Assembly (NCBI GenBank): GCA_023078685.1
Contig: JALGAS010000005.1
Coordinates: 3,100,001 to 3,164,000 of the forward strand
Direction of reading: 5' to 3'
Length of the DNA stretch: 64,000 bases
DNA from: Neopestalotiopsis rosae
Lineage: Eukaryota > Ascomycota > Sordariomycetes > Amphisphaeriales > Sporocadaceae
Shown here: positions 33,568 to 43,917 of the stretch, one piece after another
Layout: the number at the start of each line of letters is the position of its first letter
How positions within the stretch are numbered: position 1 is the first letter of the stretch
The notes under the pieces: generated by a model
What the model was told of the DNA's origin: nothing
Seen by the model: the letters and a program-made list of their open reading frames with translations, nothing else
Databases searched by the model: none
Program-made: the position numbers and the translations under genes

Positions 33568-36500
33568 TCAACCCTTGAAAAAAGCAATCAGTGCATCTGC
33601 AATCCTCCAGGGTTTTCCTTTCGTGCCTTTTTGCTCACGCGGATCGTCGTGACTGCTGCTGGCCCTTGGGCGTTTTGGCGAAGCACCAACGCGAAAAGGA
33701 CGTTCGCGATTTGTCGCTTCGTAGACCGTAGCGATCGTGTTGTTGGCCTTCTCGAGATTACTGCCAAAATGCTTGAGGCTATACAGCTCTCGAACAAGCT
33801 TCTGGATGCCGGCCGGGTCGAGAACTTTGCTTTCTGAGCCGGATTTATCGTTCATATTCTTGGTCAAGACTTCCACAAGTTCAAGGTGCTGGTTGCGGTC
33901 CTTCTCCAAATCTTCGAGCCGCTTCGAACTGCCGCCGTACTGCACTTTGCCTTTTTCTTCCTTGATCAACATATCTAGATAATCGAGGGTCGCATCGTTG
34001 TAGGGTGTGATGGAGTTCTGCTTGAGGAAGATTCCAAACCTTGCGCTTGCCGTCTGTATTTGTTTGTGCTCTTGCTTGTACTCCTCAATCAGCTTCTCAT
34101 GCGTTTGCCTGGCAGCCTCGCGCACATTGCTATCAGTGGCATTCTTGTCAAGTTGTCGTTGAATCTCGGGATCATCTACCTCTACAAGGCGTTCTTCGTG
34201 TTCAGTCAAGACGTGCAAGTGATCCCTCCAGTGGTGCCCACAAACAGTACAATTGTCCTTCCTTTGGAAGGCTGCACAATGCAAAAGCTTAGCGTCTCCA
34301 AGCGTATCGACCGGAACGTCTTTCAAGTAACAAGTCTCGTGGCAGTGAGTCTTGAACACGGTTGTCTTTACGTTCTTACCGCTGCCGTCGTCCCTGTATT
34401 CAACGCAGTTCACGTGTGCGCATACCGTCCTGGGTTTGTCTAGCTTTTTGTAATCTAACTGCACTTTCTGGATACGTAGACATTGTCTAAGCTCGCTTCC
34501 GCGGACCCGCGTATCTTTGAGTGCTTCCAATATGTCGTCGCACACGGCAATGCTCGTGTTGATCACGGAGGTAATGTCCGCCATTGGCTTTGTAAGCATG
34601 GTGATGATATGACGGGCACCATTTAAGCTTAGTGTATTGCTGACGTCGTGGGGTTGCAGCGACTTGAAATGCTCTACCAAGCGGTGTGCCTCTTCCTGTG
34701 AACGATCCCAACTGCGACTAAACTCTTGCTCGTGTGGCAATTCAACGCCATGCTTGTAAGCTGCGAGGAATCTGAAGCTTTCCGAATCGAAGCAGTAGGT
34801 TGTCTTGCGCGTCAATGACAACCCAATATTTTCATGCTCCTCCAGAAGCGTTTTCAACGGCTTGAACGTATCGCCTGGGGTATAATTTGCATTGCGGGTG
34901 TTAGTGAATCCAAACACCATATTCTGAGCTGCTGATCGGTGAAGATGGGTCAGGAGCTCCTTGACGCAAAACCGGAACGTGACAGTGAGACGTGAATTAT
35001 TTGATTTCAAGAGTATCAAGATTCCGTGAATAGTATCGTAATTTCTCAACGTGGATAGGATGTCGGCCATGTTCTGCTTGTCGAACTCGACTCCACGCGT
35101 GTCGCCGATACCTGGCGTGTCAATGAGCCTGATCATCCTGTTGCCAACGGTGATGGGATAAACGGCAGTCTTCTGCGTTGCGGATGACCCATGGCTACCG
35201 TCCACCTCGTCATCTCGTTTTCCGCCTATTTGGATTTCGAACTCCTTGATCTCGCCGTCAGGTTTGGTTCTGTCCATCGTCTGTACCGAAAATGCGCATG
35301 GAATAAGCGATATCAAGTCCTTGGCTTCCTTGGCTTCGTTAAGGCTTTGATAGGACAGGTAGTTGACAAAGGCATTGATGAAGGTCGATTTCCCTACGCC
35401 CGTCTCCCCAAGAATCAGAATGTTCAAGTTTTCCGGCTCGTTGAGCTGCTGCAAGAGAGGCATGAGCCGACGCGTGTCATATTCTTGGAACCAGTCTCCA
35501 TGAGTGGTTTCTTTGCACCAAAATTCCAGGTTGTAGTAGAGAGTCCGACCACATTCACAGTATATGTAATTGTCGACGTGGCCAAAGTAGATGGGTGCAT
35601 AGCACCGTGAGCACATCCAGTCGTGTGTTTTGGCCTGGTCGCAGTCAACACCAGGGCAAGCAATGCGTACTTGTCTTCTCTTGACGGGCGGTTCGAAGTT
35701 ATCAGTCTCGAGGGTTCCTTCACGAAATCTTGCGAAAGAGTGTCCTTTGAAGAACTGTTTCTCTTCACAAACATCTTGAACAACCTCAACGCCACTCTCA
35801 TACCTGGCAATCACGCATTTTTTCGCACTCTGGCCGCAGTCGCGGATCAGGTATTGTGTCTTTTCTTCACGAGCCTGCAGAAGGTTATGAAATAAACTTG
35901 TATTCTCATCCCAGCTGAGTTGGTCTCTCATGGCCGCATCGCTGATAGAGATGATGTAGGCGTGTCGATCGCCGAGACTTCGGTTGACAGAATCGTTTGG
36001 TCCAAGGTACTGTGCGCCTTGTGCTATAGAAGCCGTTATGAAGTTCAGTTTTGCAGGGAAACCGGCTTCCAGAGACTCAATATCTAAGCACGGATTGCAA
36101 CTTGGCGCAAATTGATCGAGGGATCGATGTAGTGCCGACATTTCAGCACCTCCACTACGAACCTCAAGGAGATGGCGTGAAGATGAGTGCTTGAATGCGG
36201 ACTGTCTTTGGCCAAGTTCCTCTTCGGCCTCGGCAATCCTTTGAAGATACCTAGAGGGCAGGTATTTTTTGTGCTCGTGCACGTACGCGCTGAAACTTTT
36301 CAGACGCTGATAGCTGCTGCGGTATAGATCAAGCAAGTTGATGAGACGCAGGCAGTAGTCGTTGCTGACAGGATTGACTGACGGGCCACTAGTCAGACCA
36401 GTGCCCGGGACGAAGTAGTTGAGCATACTGAGCGGCAGGAGTGAGAACGAAAGGGGTCTGCCCTTCCCATTCAATTTGTGTTTGATCTCGAGAGGGATAA

Positions 36501-37185
36501 TTCTGAGGTGATTCAAAGCTTCTCTTAACCCATGGATCTTGATGCTCCCGTTTGAGAGGTCAGTGAAACTTGTGAGTTCCAGAGCAAGTGTCGTCTCTTG
36601 AAAACTGTTCGTGGCGACGGGATTGTCGGTGTTGAGTGTATCAGCGGCTGTTTTTAGCCTGGCAATTTCGGCGTCGAGTAGTCTTTGGGGTTCCTCCTTC
36701 GTAGAGTCCGATCTAGAGGCCATCACGAAAGAGATAATGGTCGTGACGCCCCATTCCACCTCTGCTACGAAATGGGTGCAATTAGAGGCTTGTAAAGTTG
36801 CTTTGTTGATGAGATGAGCCAGTTGCGATTGAAACTCCAGCTTCTCTCGCGCTCGAGTCATGGTGTATGCAACAGCGGCGTGCAAGAAGCCTTGGGGCGG
36901 TGAGTTCTTGAGCATATAGGCAGGCGATCTTTCGGGTCGGATGACATCTGCAAGGATACTGCCGGCAGCATCTGGTTTGATGCTCATCAACTCAAGTCGA
37001 TCCTGAAGGGAAGTATCTCTGCCATATTTTATGAACACTTTGGTGTCGTCGGTAGTCGAAATAATGTCTGATGGCAAAGACGAGACTTCACTCCAGAGGG
37101 AAGACCGTGAGAAACAGTCCGTCCTGGCGTCGTACAGAGTCCCAATGGTGGCAACATCGCCCAAAGCCGACCGCTGTAAGTTCAT
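33568..37185 (-). CDS. SNTX-like / zinc-ribbon / P-loop GTPase fusion protein (single exon)
   Basis: 1205 residues from the ATG at 37185; the open frame extends 14 codons further, but only to a TTG. The first 25 residues (key piece LYDARTD after ALGDVATIG) and following 250 resemble the N-terminal MACPF/CDC-related domain of the stonustoxin (SNTX) family. A helical segment follows (about 270-470), like the FAT region of those proteins. Residues about 508-558 hold a Cys-rich zinc-ribbon-like part (CPGVDCD, CSRC, CECG). A GTPase domain begins at about 590 with P-loop GETGVGKST; its switch II-like DTPGIGDTRG is near 690 and a TNTR sequence sits near 760 where NKxD is usual. A Cys/His-rich part (about 920-990, including CTVCGHHWRDH) precedes a coiled-coil tail. 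There is no signal peptide, so it is predicted intracellular. The domain order suggests a nucleotide-switched sensor or effector; the function is unproven. Confidence 0.82.
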   Translation of the reverse strand: MNLQRSALGDVATIGTLYDARTDCFSRSSLWSEVSSLPSDIISTTDDTKVFIKYGRDTSLQDRLELMSIKPDAAGSILADVIRPERSPAYMLKNSPPQGFLHAAVAYTMTRAREKLEFQSQLAHLINKATLQASNCTHFVAEVEWGVTTIISFVMASRSDSTKEEPQRLLDAEIARLKTAADTLNTDNPVATNSFQETTLALELTSFTDLSNGSIKIHGLREALNHLRIIPLEIKHKLNGKGRPLSFSLLPLSMLNYFVPGTGLTSGPSVNPVSNDYCLRLINLLDLYRSSYQRLKSFSAYVHEHKKYLPSRYLQRIAEAEEELGQRQSAFKHSSSRHLLEVRSGGAEMSALHRSLDQFAPSCNPCLDIESLEAGFPAKLNFITASIAQGAQYLGPNDSVNRSLGDRHAYIISISDAAMRDQLSWDENTSLFHNLLQAREEKTQYLIRDCGQSAKKCVIARYESGVEVVQDVCEEKQFFKGHSFARFREGTLETDNFEPPVKRRQVRIACPGVDCDQAKTHDWMCSRCYAPIYFGHVDNYIYCECGRTLYYNLEFWCKETTHGDWFQEYDTRRLMPLLQQLNEPENLNILILGETGVGKSTFINAFVNYLSYQSLNEAKEAKDLISLIPCAFSVQTMDRTKPDGEIKEFEIQIGGKRDDEVDGSHGSSATQKTAVYPITVGNRMIRLIDTPGIGDTRGVEFDKQNMADILSTLRNYDTIHGILILLKSNNSRLTVTFRFCVKELLTHLHRSAAQNMVFGFTNTRNANYTPGDTFKPLKTLLEEHENIGLSLTRKTTYCFDSESFRFLAAYKHGVELPHEQEFSRSWDRSQEEAHRLVEHFKSLQPHDVSNTLSLNGARHIITMLTKPMADITSVINTSIAVCDDILEALKDTRVRGSELRQCLRIQKVQLDYKKLDKPRTVCAHVNCVEYRDDGSGKNVKTTVFKTHCHETCYLKDVPVDTLGDAKLLHCAAFQRKDNCTVCGHHWRDHLHVLTEHEERLVEVDDPEIQRQLDKNATDSNVREAARQTHEKLIEEYKQEHKQIQTASARFGIFLKQNSITPYNDATLDYLDMLIKEEKGKVQYGGSSKRLEDLEKDRNQHLELVEVLTKNMNDKSGSESKVLDPAGIQKLVRELYSLKHFGSNLEKANNTIATVYEATNRERPFRVGASPKRPRASSSHDDPREQKGTKGKPWRIADALIAFFKG

Positions 37186-38161
37186 ATCTGCGAATACGCC
37201 CTTGGAACATTGTAAGTAAACATCCAATCAATCTCATTATTAACCTTGGTTTGGCTCACCGGCAATAGCGACCAATCAACCTTTCTAGACACTAGGAAGA
37301 TACCAAACTCAAAAAGCAAGATTATTGAGCCACAAATACAGTCACTAGGTGATAATGAGAATGAAAGAAACTCCTGTTGTAATGAGAAGCATATGAGTAT
37401 GCATTATAATGGTGGCGCGCGAAGCCTTCTAAAAGTAGGCTCTCACGTCTTCATTAATGGCCGTCTAGTCGCTAATACCTGGATTATTGCATCATGGGTA
37501 TAACCCCAGACCGTATGTAACTGATTGTACTCCCGTGCAGCCTCAGATGAGTGGTTGGCTAGCATCATGCATGACGGGAAAAGGCGGTAGCAGGTTCTCC
37601 AAACTGTAATTCATGTGGCTACGCCCGACTACGCGGTGATTCCGTTGCCAGGGCCTAGACGGCACATGCTATCTTCCCGTGGCCGCTGAGGCATCAATAA
37701 AGTAATCGTCCACTGGTATAGGTGATCACTCTGACTAACTGCGCTATGGGGGTCTTGATCTGTGGTGAGCTCGGCGGTTAACCAAGGACACCCGATTGGA
37801 TGGTCTCGATATGGAAGCATTTGTGCCCGAGATGACCCATCTTTCATAGAACTCCTACGTCCCCGACTGCTGTTGCATCCCGCTCGAATTTGTGTAAACA
37901 TGCCCTCCTTACCAAAGGCACATGTTTCGCTACAGCCATGGGGCAGAAAGGCCAGCAAATATGCGAATCTGTAATTGTTCCAATCAAGTGCATGACAGAT
38001 CTTGTATCTTGGAGCACCTCGGTAGAATATTACCAGAGAAGACAGCTATGTCCATGAGTACTCAATTTGTCAATACAGGCAAGTGTCTCTCTATCATTTA
38101 CATATTGTACCCTCATTCCTCATTGGAAACAAGGATGAAACAAAAGTAGAGCACCAAAATA
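37186..38161. other. Intergenic within the island
   Basis: Promoter side of the SNTX-GTPase gene and 3' flank of the AAA+ gene. AT-rich, with only short ORFs on the plus strand. A CGCAG acceptor-like site sits just before the SNTX-GTPase ATG, so a 5' non-coding exon is possible. Nothing else recognised. Confidence 0.45.
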
Positions 38162-40173
38162 TCAGTGCTTTCTGTAGACAACGATCTCGTCGCCTTTTGC
38201 GTCAACCTCGAAGTCTTTTACATCCTGTGACTCAAAAATTTCATCTTCCTCCTCCAAGTATGCAGCTACAAGCTTATCTTCCACCTGTTTGACCGCATTT
38301 CTCAAGCTTCTGGCTCCTAGCTCAGAGCTATAATCAGTACTAGCTAGGGAGCCACACACTGTGGCATCTCGACCCGGACGGAAGCTCAAGTTGACGTTTC
38401 CAAGGAGTTGTTGGTGCTTGCCGTCTAGCAGAGATACGGGGTTCTTGGCTTTTTGGATCAGTTCAAGCAAGAATTTGTAGACAATCACAGCCTGCTCCCC
38501 AGGCGAGAAAGGTAGAAAGGGTATGAAGTCCGATATCCGTCCAGTCACTGGTGCCTGTGCAGAAACTAGTCAGAAACCGAATCCTCTTTCAAAGGACCGT
38601 GTATACATTACCTCGAATTTCGCCAGGAAAGAGTCTTTGAGTTGCTTGGAAAGCTGCTTGGTCAGCTTCTTTCGCTCTGTCACATCGTCCCCGAATATAT
38701 CAGGATTTTGTTTGCAGAAATTCAGAATGGTGCTGTCTAGGGCATTGGTTGTGAGAATCCAAATGGTCTTTGAACAATTGATTTTGTTGCCATTGCGACG
38801 GTCCTGGTATTCGCCTGCCCAATATTAAAAACCGACCCATTGTGGGGATTTAGGATGTTCTACTCACCATTATCGAAGGGGAGCAGTAGAGCTTGGTGAA
38901 TAGCTGAAGTCGTTTTCTCAAACTCGTCCAGAAGAACAATACAACGCTTACCATCGTTATTGGCCAAAAAGTTATTTATTGAGGTGCCCTTCTCTGCACC
39001 GACGTAAGGGTGGCGCCCTCCAAAGAGTTCAATCTCGTGCCGGACGATTGTGCAATCGACTACTTCAAGCTGTAATCCGAGAAGATGCCCAAGTTGACGA
39101 GCTAGCTCTGTCTTCCCATGGCCACTGGGACCTGCAAATGCTAGCACGAGTGGCTTCATGCTGGGAATTACCATGTAGCTTAAGAATTTCTGCAACAAAC
39201 TCTCGGATGCTGCTGTTTGGCCCACCAAGAAGTATGGAAGGCCGAGAATAGGCTCTGCATTCTTGAGTTTGGCAACTTGTCGATGCCGTTGTGAGGGCTT
39301 CTTGATCGTAGCTGCTCGCTGCAGATAATATCGTTGAATGAGTGTGATGGTTTCGAGAAGCTTGGCCTCTGCCACGGTCGAGCACCACTCCTGGCCCTCT
39401 GGAGTTTCGACGTTTTTTTGGGTTCTTTCTTCGATGACCTCTGATATGTTTTCGTACAGGTGAGGCGGAATTACCTCTGGCGAAGCACCAAGACTAAGCA
39501 ACGTTGCAACAATATCAGACGTGTCTGCGCGGATAGTAGCGCTATGTGCTATGGCAAAGGCAAGTAAAGGAATGCCTGATGCTTTGTGGACAGCCTTGAC
39601 ATCAGCGCCACGCCGCGCGAGCTCACGAACGAGCGTGTCGTCATTCGTTGCTACCGCGTAGAAGATTGCTGGGAAGCCATGGACCTGGACGCGGAGTAAT
39701 TGTGCCACTGATTGAGGGTTGAAATGGTTCAGGTATTCAATGATCATCCGCGGTGTCAATCCTTTGAACGCTCCAATCAGTTCGGGGAGATTCAGAGGTG
39801 TCCCTGGATTGAGTACATATATCTCTGGAACCGCTGGCAGGCCAAAATCCCAGGATACAAGGCACGAGTCGGGCTTTGAGACTGGAATATTTCGAGTATT
39901 TGATATAGAATTGGCCTTCTCATTCCAGTATTGATTTGAATCGACGTCTGTCATAGGTGTCTTTGCGTGTTCTTCGTCGTTGTCCGATGAATCATCCTTT
40001 GAGTCGAGATTGTCCATCGATACGCGTCTTGCCTGAGTGGAATCAGGTTGTCTCGGAACTTGGTCTGTCCAAGCAGGGCCAGGTCGATATTTCTTCAGTA
40101 GGTGATATCGAGAAATCGCTTTCTGTACATTATTTTCACTTCTCTGGTTCATCATGAGCACACTTTCTACCAT
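38162..40173 (-). CDS. Ankyrin-repeat ClpB/Skd3-type AAA+ ATPase (3 exons)
   Basis: Exons 38868-40173, 38612-38814 and 38162-38554 encode 633 residues. The N-terminal about 110 residues are polar. Ankyrin-like repeats occupy about 165-240 (GFPAIFYAVATNDDTLVREL, then ARRGADVKAVHKASGIPLLA). One AAA+ module follows, of the ClpB D2 type: Walker A GPSGHGKTEL (about 348), pore-loop-like HPYVGAEKG, Walker B CIVLLDEFEK, sensor 1 IWILTTNAL, and a C-terminal small domain with sensor 2 ELGARSLRNAV. Ankyrin repeats plus a single D2 ring is the layout of metazoan Skd3/CLPB, a protein disaggregase. This homologue lacks an obvious mitochondrial presequence. All catalytic motifs look intact, so an active ATPase is likely. 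It lies between the SNTX-GTPase and Hsp70-like genes, suggesting a shared chaperone-related role. Confidence 0.82.
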
Positions 40174-40682
40174 TGAACCTGAGCGGATTATTTACACGCA
40201 ATAATGACTCTGCCGTGTCTTTGGTACATCTGCAAGCTTGCGTTACAGCCTGAACAAGGTCGGGAGGGATGGGGCGTATGTCGCCCCCATTTGGCCGTGC
40301 ATATTCTTGAGGCATAGCGAGACGTAGTCAGATTGTAGATGAGTGGTTATCACGAGGAAGATCGATGAGTAAGTATCATGCCTTGAAAATCTTCATGAGT
40401 AACTGCCAAAAGGACTGTATGTTGCAGATTTTCAGCAGGTTCTGGAGCGGTAAGTATGGTTTGCAAAGCGTCGGTTCAGAATTTGCCTTGGCAATAGAAC
40501 GGGCCCCTTACGTGTACTTCAAGTACATCAGCAGGCTGGACTCAAGGCACAATTGATTTGGTAGTTTTTCATTTAAGTACACGAAGTACATTATGCAAAT
40601 AAACCCCTGACGGCGCCTTTGATCGTAGGGAAAGCAGCCCAAGGTGTGTAGGCGCTTTTGTGCTGCATGAGTGCATATGCAC
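40174..40682. other. Intergenic within the island
   Basis: Separates the AAA+ gene (its promoter side) from the downstream end of the coiled-coil gene. Only short overlapping ORFs; no recognised feature. Confidence 0.45.
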
Positions 40683-41312
40683 TCACAGGCCGTATGAGGC
40701 ACTGTACCCTGGCTCACCCTTCAGCTTCCTGAGCTCCGCCGAAGTCTGTTCGCTATTTCCCTTCCAAAAGTCGACGAGTTGTTGTAGCTCTTCATTTTTG
40801 GATCGAAGTTCGGAAAGCGCGTTGTCAGACCGGTCCAATTGGCTAATGGGCTTTGGTCTTGACGAAGCTAACGAGTTAACATTGGATTTGTACCGATTTG
40901 CGCCGGCTTTGGCTACCCGGCCATGTTCCATGGCGCGCCCGATTTCAGAAGTGTGACGTGAGCCTCGTCCTTCTTCATACTCGACTGTTTCATTCTGCGA
41001 GAATGATTCGTCTCTCGAGTTGACCATAGATTTGGTAATATTCTGATTTCGTTGCTCAAGTTTGCTTGCCAAATCGTGTGTCTTCCATTCGAGGTCTTTG
41101 TTTTGTTTTTCCAGGGCCTTGATGACTTGCGTAGTGTCCTGGAGCTTGCTCTCGGTGGCCATGAGGTCGTCCAGCATTTTCTCCACTGCATCGTTGGCCG
41201 ACCGAGCTTCCTCTTCTGCAGCCTCTAATCGACGCTGTAGCTCTTTCATGCCATTTGTGACGTAAGCACCATCACTCTGAGATGTATCAAAGGCCATTTT
41301 TGCTCTCGTCAT
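40683..41312 (-). CDS. Coiled-coil protein of unknown function
   Basis: 209 residues in one exon starting with ATG at 41312. Residues about 20-85 are a strong heptad-rich coiled coil (KELQRRLEAAEEEARSAN and the following 45 residues), then a polar linker with basic patches. A second short coil (about 160-195, ELRSKNEELQQLVDFWKGN) precedes the C-terminal GYSASYGL. No family recognised, no signal peptide or membrane segment. It sits in the island in the same orientation as the AAA+ gene downstream. The N-terminal coil resembles those of the two Hsp70-partner proteins in style, but not in the conserved W and DxDQ motifs, so it is not clearly a third copy. It may be truncated or have further exons. 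Confidence 0.5.
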   Translation of the reverse strand: MTRAKMAFDTSQSDGAYVTNGMKELQRRLEAAEEEARSANDAVEKMLDDLMATESKLQDTTQVIKALEKQNKDLEWKTHDLASKLEQRNQNITKSMVNSRDESFSQNETVEYEEGRGSRHTSEIGRAMEHGRVAKAGANRYKSNVNSLASSRPKPISQLDRSDNALSELRSKNEELQQLVDFWKGNSEQTSAELRKLKGEPGYSASYGL

Positions 41313-42850
41313 GTCGCTGAAGCATGTTTAATCTTCACTTGGAAAGGCCATGTGCGCGAAACCAGTGTTTTGGATGATGGCGGTGACGGATGTGTAAGTG
41401 TAACGAAGACAGCTAAATTCGCTAATGGATGCAAACCACAGAAATATTGATACTGCAGTGCACTGTGCGAGCAGCAGCAATTATGCCAAGCCTCGTCGGC
41501 GCATATCTTGCATACGGTTTCGCTGCCATTCATGATCTTTTGGAAATGATCTGCGGGACTTTTGCGATGACTGACTGGGACCAAAAATGCAAATAAGTTC
41601 TTAATACATGTGTTGCAACTTTACACGTTCTTTGAGCTGTGGCGTTCTGTAGGGACTGCGGCGAGGAAGCATTATGCTGGAGGCCCACCATCGGGCTGAC
41701 AATGTCGTGTAACCATTCCATGTGCGAATCACCGGCGACATTGAAGAGACTCGATTCTTGCGACTAGTACACACTATAATTGTCCATCAAAAAGGAACAT
41801 CATTTTGCATGCTTGGAAATACTTGGGTTGTATTTCTTATCGCTATGTAACAGGCGGATTTATTGGGTTATCGAGGTTAATAAAAGCAGGGCGTATACTC
41901 AAATACGAAGACATACTATCCCTGTCGTTTCCCTTCGTGTCTCGTCCATCTTTCGCCCGGATGCAAGTTGCGCAGGTGTGCCCAACTTTCTTCTCTCCAT
42001 GATTCGTTTCTGCTGCGGTTGTAACTCCGTTTCCATGAACCTATACGGTTTGACAGCCTCATCGATGAACCTTGCTTGCTGGTGTGTAGTACGCGCCCAT
42101 CATATTAGCGAATGACCGGCTGCTGGGGCGTCGTTGCGGATGCCCCTGCATCGCCCGGTCGGTGTAGCAATGTCGATCAACACCTCAAACACACGCAGGA
42201 CGCTGGAAACAGTACTCTGTGCCTAAGATTGAGGCTCGCACCGTAAAACGGGTTTTCAAATGCTTCGAAGTGCCTAACTTCGCTAACCCAAGTAGGTCGG
42301 TGGTTGAGACCTACTATGGGCTTCGAGGGACCGCAGGAGTTTGTGAATAGGTTTGACACGATATTCTTGACTGCGATAATTGTTTGCTGTGCTTATTCGA
42401 TCGTGCCCAATATCGCGTGGCTCGCCTACACAGGTATACAAGACGCCGACAGAAGAGCATACGAGGAAGCAATTCGTAACGATCCGCGACGCAGTACCGT
42501 AGCGCAAGCAGTGAGGCTAATGTGCTTCTTTAAATCAGCGGGGAACCCAATTTTCATGGTCATGATTACATTCCGGGCTGGCCTCTTGATGTATAATGAG
42601 AGACGTCGGAAATGGCCGCAAATCGTCTAGGAAAAGGCCCCAGCCCCAGTTTAGCACGTCACAAATATTATATGATCATTGCATTTGCTTTTCAGAATAG
42701 ATCAGTAATGTTCATTGACTACATGTATCGATGGGGTATTCAATCTAATTCTCGTCGCTGTAGAATCCAAGGCTATGAAGCTGAGGAAAGATTCGGTTTT
42801 CGTTGACCAATCCCTTTATACGAACGAATTGAGCAGCACTGTTAATTCAT
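41313..42850. other. Intergenic within the island, with one doubtful small ORF
   Basis: Mostly AT-rich. A plus-strand ORF with hydrophobic segments (42316-42630) is listed separately as doubtful. No other coding signal or repeat recognised. Confidence 0.4.
42316..42630 (+). CDS. Doubtful small membrane-protein ORF
   Basis: 104 codons from ATG 42316. Two hydrophobic stretches (FLTAIIVCCAYSIVPNIAWL and NPIFMVMITF) flank a polar helix-like segment. No family is recognised, and the opposite strand also has partly open frames here, so chance is a real possibility. It is the only plus-strand ORF of note in this gap. Confidence 0.2.
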   Translation: MGFEGPQEFVNRFDTIFLTAIIVCCAYSIVPNIAWLAYTGIQDADRRAYEEAIRNDPRRSTVAQAVRLMCFFKSAGNPIFMVMITFRAGLLMYNERRRKWPQIV

Positions 42851-43917
42851 TTATCTTCCGCACAATTTTCCAAACCAGCTTTTTTTGGATGACCTTTTTG
42901 ATGCTTTTTGAGCACGACGTATGGTCCGACAGGTGACTTCCATTTTGAGCAGCTGCAATCTTTGGTCGTAGTCACCTCCATGGGAAGTGCCAAATTTTGT
43001 CAGGCCTGGAGCCAGAACCAACGCAATTCTCTGTTGCTCTTTTGGGAGCTTCTCATTCTGTTCCAGATCCATTGTGCTCCCGGCGAATAGGTCTGGTTTG
43101 TCCCGAGAGCCGTTCTCCCAGTCGTACTCGGCTACCTGCATGCTGAGGATCCGATCAAGGTCTAAGAATTGGCGCACAATGGCTGATAGATGTTCCCGTA
43201 GATGTTGCTCTGGTGTTCTCGTAAGGGTACTCAAGGGAAAGCAGATCATATTGACCAAATTTGTGAACAATCTTGTGCGCGATATGTTCTTGTGTTTTAC
43301 CTTGCCATTCATGGCATCACTTATGAGTCTCGTTGTCTCTACTCTCCAATGGTTCCACTTTTGTATCTCTTCATTGCTGGCACTCGAATCATCGTCGGGT
43401 GCTATGATAAATGAACAAATTAGCGTACAGATACAGATACCGGTTGGAGACTGGCTACATCATTCAACCTACACAAAAGACCTTCCATCCTTTGCATGGC
43501 CTCGGAAATTTGGCTTCCGCACCAGTAATACAATCCAGCGACTTTCTCTATGAGAACGAGCCACACATACGACCGAATCACCGACGATCGTCGAGTTGGC
43601 GATGTGAGATAATCGCGTAGTTTGTTAGGTGGCAGGCGGAGTCGATTCTGCATGGACTCACAAGCAGCCTGGATTCGATCTTCAGAAAGTCTGGTTTCGA
43701 AATGCTGAAAAGCAAAGCCGCGAATTTCGTACCGCAGCAATTCTACTTTGCCAAAGATCTCTTGGTCTGTGGCCTGGCTCACAGCCTGTCCTCGAACTTT
43801 CGACCTGTTTAACTCGCCGACGACCCGTCTCAATTGTGCGCGCACATTGTTGATTTCTGTTTCTTTCTGCTCAAGCTCAGCCTTGGTCTCGTACAGTTCC
43901 CTTCGGAGATGATCCAT
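42851..43917 (-). CDS. Hsp70-module partner protein, copy A (2 exons)
   Basis: Exons 43473-43917 and 42851-43401 give 331 residues; no named family recognised. Residues 1-45 are a coiled coil (ELYETKAELEQKETEINNV) ending VVGELNRSKVRGQ. Then come TDQEIFGKVELLRYEIRGFA (about 50-70), a helical region with SYVWLVLIEKVAGLYYWCG (about 115-135), EIQKWNHWRVETTRL after the intron, a DLDRILSMQVAEYDW helix, and LVLAPGLTKFGTSHGGDYDQ near the C-terminus. Each block has a counterpart in the protein at 47980-49390, and the single intron is at the same place and phase, so the two are paralogues. It lies 739 nt downstream of Hsp70-like gene A on the same strand. Probably cytosolic; it may bind the ATPase or its clients, which is inference from the repeated pairing. 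Confidence 0.7.
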
